A program made the translations under genes and the position numbers. Shown here piece after piece: positions 5,977-8,725 of a DNA stretch of 8,725 bases. How positions within the stretch are numbered: position 1 is the stretch's first letter; the number at the start of each line of letters is the position of its first letter. This DNA comes from Elusimicrobiota bacterium (GTDB lineage Bacteria > Elusimicrobiota > Elusimicrobia > UBA1565 > JACRDR01). Below the pieces are notes generated by a model. It had not been told where the DNA came from. It saw nothing but the letters and a program-made list of their open reading frames with translations, and searched no databases. Location of the stretch: positions 1 through 8,725 of the forward strand of contig JACRDR010000361.1 in the NCBI GenBank assembly GCA_016212845.1. Reading direction: 5' to 3'.

Positions 5977-7955
5977 ACCTCTCCGCGGGCGTGCTCGGCG
6001 GCGCGCTGCTGTTTTGGGGCTGGCAGTCGGGGCTGCTCATGGTCGGCGCGCTGCTCGCGCTCGCGATCGAGGGCCGCCGCTGGGTCGGCACGCGCTGGAC
6101 GATCCTGCCCGAGCACTTCGGGCGCATCTCCGACCTCTCGGCGGTGCTCTTTCTGGCGATGGCGGTCTACGCGTACGCCACGAGCGACCCGAGCCGGGCG
6201 TTCCTCAAGCTGTCGATCTGGCAGCCGGTCGTCTTCGCCCCGCTCGTCGTCGCGCAGGCGTACAGCGTCGAGGGCCGGATTCACCTGAGCGCCCTTTTCG
6301 TGTTCCTCCGGCGCTCCGACCACGACTGGTCCAAGCTTTCCATCGATCTCGCCGCGGGCTTCTTCGTGCTGTGCCTGCTGGCGGCGGGCGCGGCGAACGT
6401 GCGCACGCCGGCGTTTTACGCGGCGGTCGTGACGTTGACGGGCGCGGCGCTGTGGGGCCGGCGTCCCGCGGGCGCCTCCGGTGTCGCGTGGGCCGCGCTC
6501 TTCGTTTCGGCGGCGGCGCTCGGCTGGGCGGGGCAGCTCGGCCTGAACCAACTGCAGGCCGCGCTCGAGCGCCGCGCGGCGGAGTTCGTGTTCGGCGTCT
6601 CGAGGCCCGAGGCCGACGCCAACCGCACGACCACCGCGCTCGGACACATCGGCGAGCTGCAGCAGTCCGACGATATCGTCGTCCGGCTCACGACCGAGGG
6701 CGCCCCTCCGCCTCTGCTGCGGGTCGCGGTCTACAACCGCTTCGCGGGGCTGCGGTGGGAGGCGAGGCACTCGCCCATGATCGCGATCGGGCGCTACGGC
6801 CCCGGCTGGGACCTGGCGCCGCCGCGCCGCGGCGCGCGGCGCGCGACGCTGTCGACGTCGATGCCGGGAGGCACGGGGCTGCTGCCGCTGCCGCCGGGCG
6901 CCTTCCGGATCGAGAATCTCTCCGCCGCGCTCGTCGGGCGCAGCCGCCTCGGCGCGCTGCGCGCCGACGACGTCCCGCCGGTCGTCGTTTACGATGCGCA
7001 CTACACCGCGAGCCGCGCCGCCGACGGGGCCCCCGACGCCGACGACCTCTTCCTGCCGAACTGGCACGGCGCGAGCTTCAAGAAGCTCGCCCACGAGCTG
7101 AAGCTCGAGCCGAGGAAGCCGTCGGAGACGATCGGCCGCGTGCGCGTCTTCTTCGGACGCGGCTTCGCGTACTCCACCTACCGGGAGGCGCGCGACCCGA
7201 AGGCCGATCCGCTCGAGGAGTTCGTTTTCAAGACGCGCACCGGCCACTGCGAGCATTTCGCAACGTCGACGGTCCTGCTGTTGCGCGCGGCGGGCGTGCC
7301 CGCGCGCTACGTCACCGGCTTCTCCGTCCAGGAGTTCAGCCGCCTCGAGAACGCCTGGGTCGCTAGAGGCCGCCACGCCCACGCGTGGGCGCTCGCCTGG
7401 ACCGGCAAGAAATGGCTCGAGGTCGACACGACGCCGGCGGGCTGGGAAGACGTGGAGGCGAGCGGCGCGAGCGCGTTTAGGCCGATGCTCGACGGCCTCG
7501 CGTGGTTTTCCTTCAGGGTCTCGCGGTGGTGGTGGGGGCCGGAAGGCGAGCGCGGCCCGCTCGCTTGGGCCGCGGTTGCGCTCCTGTTCGCGTTCCTCGT
7601 CTGGCGGCTTCTCCGCGGCGCGACCGCTCCCGCCGTCGCGGCCAAGCTCAAGGGCCGGGGCGCGGGCCCGGTCCGCGGCGCCGACTCCGAGTGGTACGGC
7701 GTCGAGCGGACGCTGGCCGCGCGCGGCCTAGGCCGCCAGGACTGGGAGACGAACGCCGCGTGGGTCGACCGGGTGACGAAGGCGGGCGGCGTCGACGCGG
7801 CGCTCTTGCGCGCGGCGGCCGCGCTGCACGCGCGCTACCGCTTCGACCCGGAAGGGCTCGACGCGGAGTCGCGCGAGAGGCTGCGGAAGGCGGCGCTTTC
7901 GCTGATCAGCCAGCAGGCGCCGAGCACGAGCCAAGGCATCGCCGGAAGCCGGTAG
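5973..7955 (+). CDS. TgpA-like membrane protein with transglutaminase domain
   Basis: 660 residues. The start is the ATG in the ATGA overlap with the DUF58 stop; the same frame stays open much further upstream, but that part is a shadow of the DUF58 gene. The N-terminal ~190 residues hold about six membrane segments (around 5-33, 55-70, 80-97, 125-142, 146-160 and 170-185), as in DUF3488/TgpA proteins. A large extracytoplasmic region follows, containing the transglutaminase core with GHCEHFA (Cys426), HAW (His470) and EVDTTPAGW (Asp485): a complete Cys-His-Asp triad, so catalysis (transamidation or peptide hydrolysis) is plausible. A last membrane helix lies near 528-547, followed by a cytoplasmic helical tail resembling DUF4129. 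TgpA of Pseudomonas aeruginosa is the best known relative; the substrate is unknown. The final 40 codons overlap the convergent glycosyltransferase gene. Confidence 0.93.
   Translation: MNLSAGVLGGALLFWGWQSGLLMVGALLALAIEGRRWVGTRWTILPEHFGRISDLSAVLFLAMAVYAYATSDPSRAFLKLSIWQPVVFAPLVVAQAYSVEGRIHLSALFVFLRRSDHDWSKLSIDLAAGFFVLCLLAAGAANVRTPAFYAAVVTLTGAALWGRRPAGASGVAWAALFVSAAALGWAGQLGLNQLQAALERRAAEFVFGVSRPEADANRTTTALGHIGELQQSDDIVVRLTTEGAPPPLLRVAVYNRFAGLRWEARHSPMIAIGRYGPGWDLAPPRRGARRATLSTSMPGGTGLLPLPPGAFRIENLSAALVGRSRLGALRADDVPPVVVYDAHYTASRAADGAPDADDLFLPNWHGASFKKLAHELKLEPRKPSETIGRVRVFFGRGFAYSTYREARDPKADPLEEFVFKTRTGHCEHFATSTVLLLRAAGVPARYVTGFSVQEFSRLENAWVARGRHAHAWALAWTGKKWLEVDTTPAGWEDVEASGASAFRPMLDGLAWFSFRVSRWWWGPEGERGPLAWAAVALLFAFLVWRLLRGATAPAVAAKLKGRGAGPVRGADSEWYGVERTLAARGLGRQDWETNAAWVDRVTKAGGVDAALLRAAAALHARYRFDPEGLDAESRERLRKAALSLISQQAPSTSQGIAGSR
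7715..7736. repeat. Two overlapping 14-bp perfect palindromes inside the transglutaminase gene
   Basis: GGCCGCGCGCGGCC (7715-7728) and GCGGCCTAGGCCGC (7723-7736) share GCGGCC, so hairpins from them would be mutually exclusive. They lie in codons for the cytoplasmic tail (around residues 582-588), including a CTA leucine codon that looks uncommon in this gene. In DNA this GC-rich they may be chance; no function is claimed. Confidence 0.6.
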
Positions 7956-8725
7956 CGCATCTGGCTCACCGAGATCATGTGGATGCCCATCGTCCCGAGG
8001 ATGAACAGCGGCAGGGGCCAGAATCTCGGTTCGCGCCTAAGCAGCGCGAGCAGGCCGAGCCAGCCTAAGACGATGAGCCACGGCTCGAAGGCGAGGCTCG
8101 CCGCCGCGAGGAGCTTGCGGCTCGCGCCCGCGGAGGGATCCGAGGAGGCGTTCTCGTTGAACGTCTTGTCGATCCTGGGGTAGAAGCGCCAGAACGAGAC
8201 GAATTTCGAGCTCCACTGCTTGAGCGTGGTCCCGGGGTTTTCCTTCATGAACGCGAAGGCTCGCGCGCGCAGGGCGTCGTCGCGCTCGAAGGGGGGGAGC
8301 CTCGAAGCCTCCTGGTACCACGGCTCTTTTTCCATCGCCGCCATCGCGACCGCCGTGTCCTGCTCATTCTGCTCGAAGAACATCGTGCCGTGGAGCAGCG
8401 TGACGCCGCCGTGCGAGTCGAGCGCGAAGCGGCCGAGCGTCGACCTCTGATGCGCGCACCACAAGACGAGCGGCAGCGCCCAGCAGGCGACGGTCACCGC
8501 CCAACGCTTCGCCGGCCATCGTCCGAGCAGGACGGCGGCTAGCGCCGCCGTCAGGATCACGCCCCAGACGTAGGCGCCCTCGGGGCGCGCCAGCGCGCCG
8601 ACGCCGAGCCACGCGCCCGCGGCGGCCGCGTTGAGCGGGCTCCCGCCGGAGACGCTCCGCCACAGCTGCCAGACGCCCGCGACGAGGCAGGCGACGTAGA
8701 TCGACTCGCTCATGAGCGCCGAGGA
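7835..8725 (-). CDS. ArnT/PMT-like membrane glycosyltransferase, N-terminal part outside window
   Basis: The reading frame is open through the right window edge; the Met at 8713 reads as internal (SSALMSESIYVACL), so the true start lies outside. The visible 296 residues show the C-terminal half of a multi-helix glycosyltransferase using a lipid-linked sugar donor: helices around the SESIYVACLVAGVW and GVGALARPEGAYVWGV segments (GxxxLxRPE-type motif), another before WCAHQRSTLG, a soluble loop with RAFAFMKENPGTTLKQWSSK, then three closing helices and MRYRLPAMPWLVLGACWLI, a pattern typical of GT39/PMT-like proteins. The expected acidic catalytic residues would be in the missing N-terminal part. 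Acceptor and donor are unknown. It converges on the transglutaminase gene and overlaps its 3' end by 121 nt; its hydrophilic tail of about 22 residues is low in complexity (SRDSASSPSGSKR). Confidence 0.85.
   Translation of the reverse strand, partial: SSALMSESIYVACLVAGVWQLWRSVSGGSPLNAAAAGAWLGVGALARPEGAYVWGVILTAALAAVLLGRWPAKRWAVTVACWALPLVLWCAHQRSTLGRFALDSHGGVTLLHGTMFFEQNEQDTAVAMAAMEKEPWYQEASRLPPFERDDALRARAFAFMKENPGTTLKQWSSKFVSFWRFYPRIDKTFNENASSDPSAGASRKLLAAASLAFEPWLIVLGWLGLLALLRREPRFWPLPLFILGTMGIHMISVSQMRYRLPAMPWLVLGACWLISESAAFRSLSRDSASSPSGSKR

Noticed and set aside
6823..6836. CGCGCCGCGGCGCG, a 14-bp palindrome in the transglutaminase gene
   Set aside because: It consists only of G and C within Pro/Arg/Gly/Ala codons, as expected by chance in such GC-rich coding DNA.
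5499..7382. A 627-codon minus-strand open frame
   Set aside because: It is a shadow of the DUF58 and transglutaminase genes, with Arg/Ala/Glu-rich composition and no recognisable domain.
7900..7909. GCTGATCAGC, a 10-bp palindrome in the convergent overlap
   Set aside because: It is short, encodes Leu-Ile-Ser in one gene and membrane-helix end residues in the other, and lacks a T-run. No function is supported.
8711..8713. The Met codon at 8713 as the start of the glycosyltransferase gene
   Set aside because: The frame stays open to the window edge, and the sequence around it matches the middle of such proteins rather than an N-terminus. The gene is partial.

Overview
The window is GC-rich, densely coding bacterial chromosome. 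Coding density is high, third codon positions are mostly G or C, and genes abut or overlap by a few bases. No rRNA, tRNA, CRISPR array, transposase or phage gene was recognised. A PilZ (cyclic-di-GMP receptor) protein and a MoxR/DUF58/transglutaminase cluster point to a free-living bacterium. The phylum cannot be fixed from these genes, and long spurious antisense ORFs are expected at this base composition.

Layout, left to right. (1) A minus-strand operon reads leftward out of the window: a POT-family proton/peptide transporter (1361-2758), a small PilZ protein (965-1360), and a CoA-acylating methylmalonate-semialdehyde dehydrogenase, mmsA (1-963, 3' end cut by the window). The junctions are 0 nt and 1 nt, so the three are almost certainly co-transcribed and translationally coupled. 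Just upstream is a compact promoter carrying a perfect 16-bp palindrome between the likely -35 and -10, which looks like a repressor operator. (2) Upstream of it on the same strand is a secreted protein of unknown function (2801-3640). Its stop codon lies inside that palindrome. (3) Diverging from it across about 55 bp is a plus-strand operon of a MoxR-family AAA+ ATPase (3696-4643), a membrane-anchored DUF58 protein (4654-5976) and a TgpA-like membrane transglutaminase (5973-7955). (4) A membrane glycosyltransferase of the ArnT/PMT-like type (7835-8725, N-terminal part outside the window) enters from the right on the minus strand. Its 3' end overlaps the transglutaminase gene by 121 nt tail to tail.

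How the genes may work together. The first operon joins peptide import, a cyclic-di-GMP sensor domain and a branched-chain amino acid/propionyl-CoA catabolic enzyme under one apparent repressor-controlled promoter. This suggests regulated uptake and breakdown of peptide-derived carbon (inference). The second operon is the common MoxR-DUF58-transglutaminase module: a chaperone-like ATPase, an envelope scaffold protein and a membrane enzyme with an intact Cys-His-Asp triad facing outside the membrane.

Most of the window is recognisable. The least ordinary parts are the operator-like palindrome that doubles as the end of a coding sequence, the POT-PilZ-mmsA gene combination, the secreted unknown protein, and the 121-nt convergent gene overlap. 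I found no convincing wholly new system.
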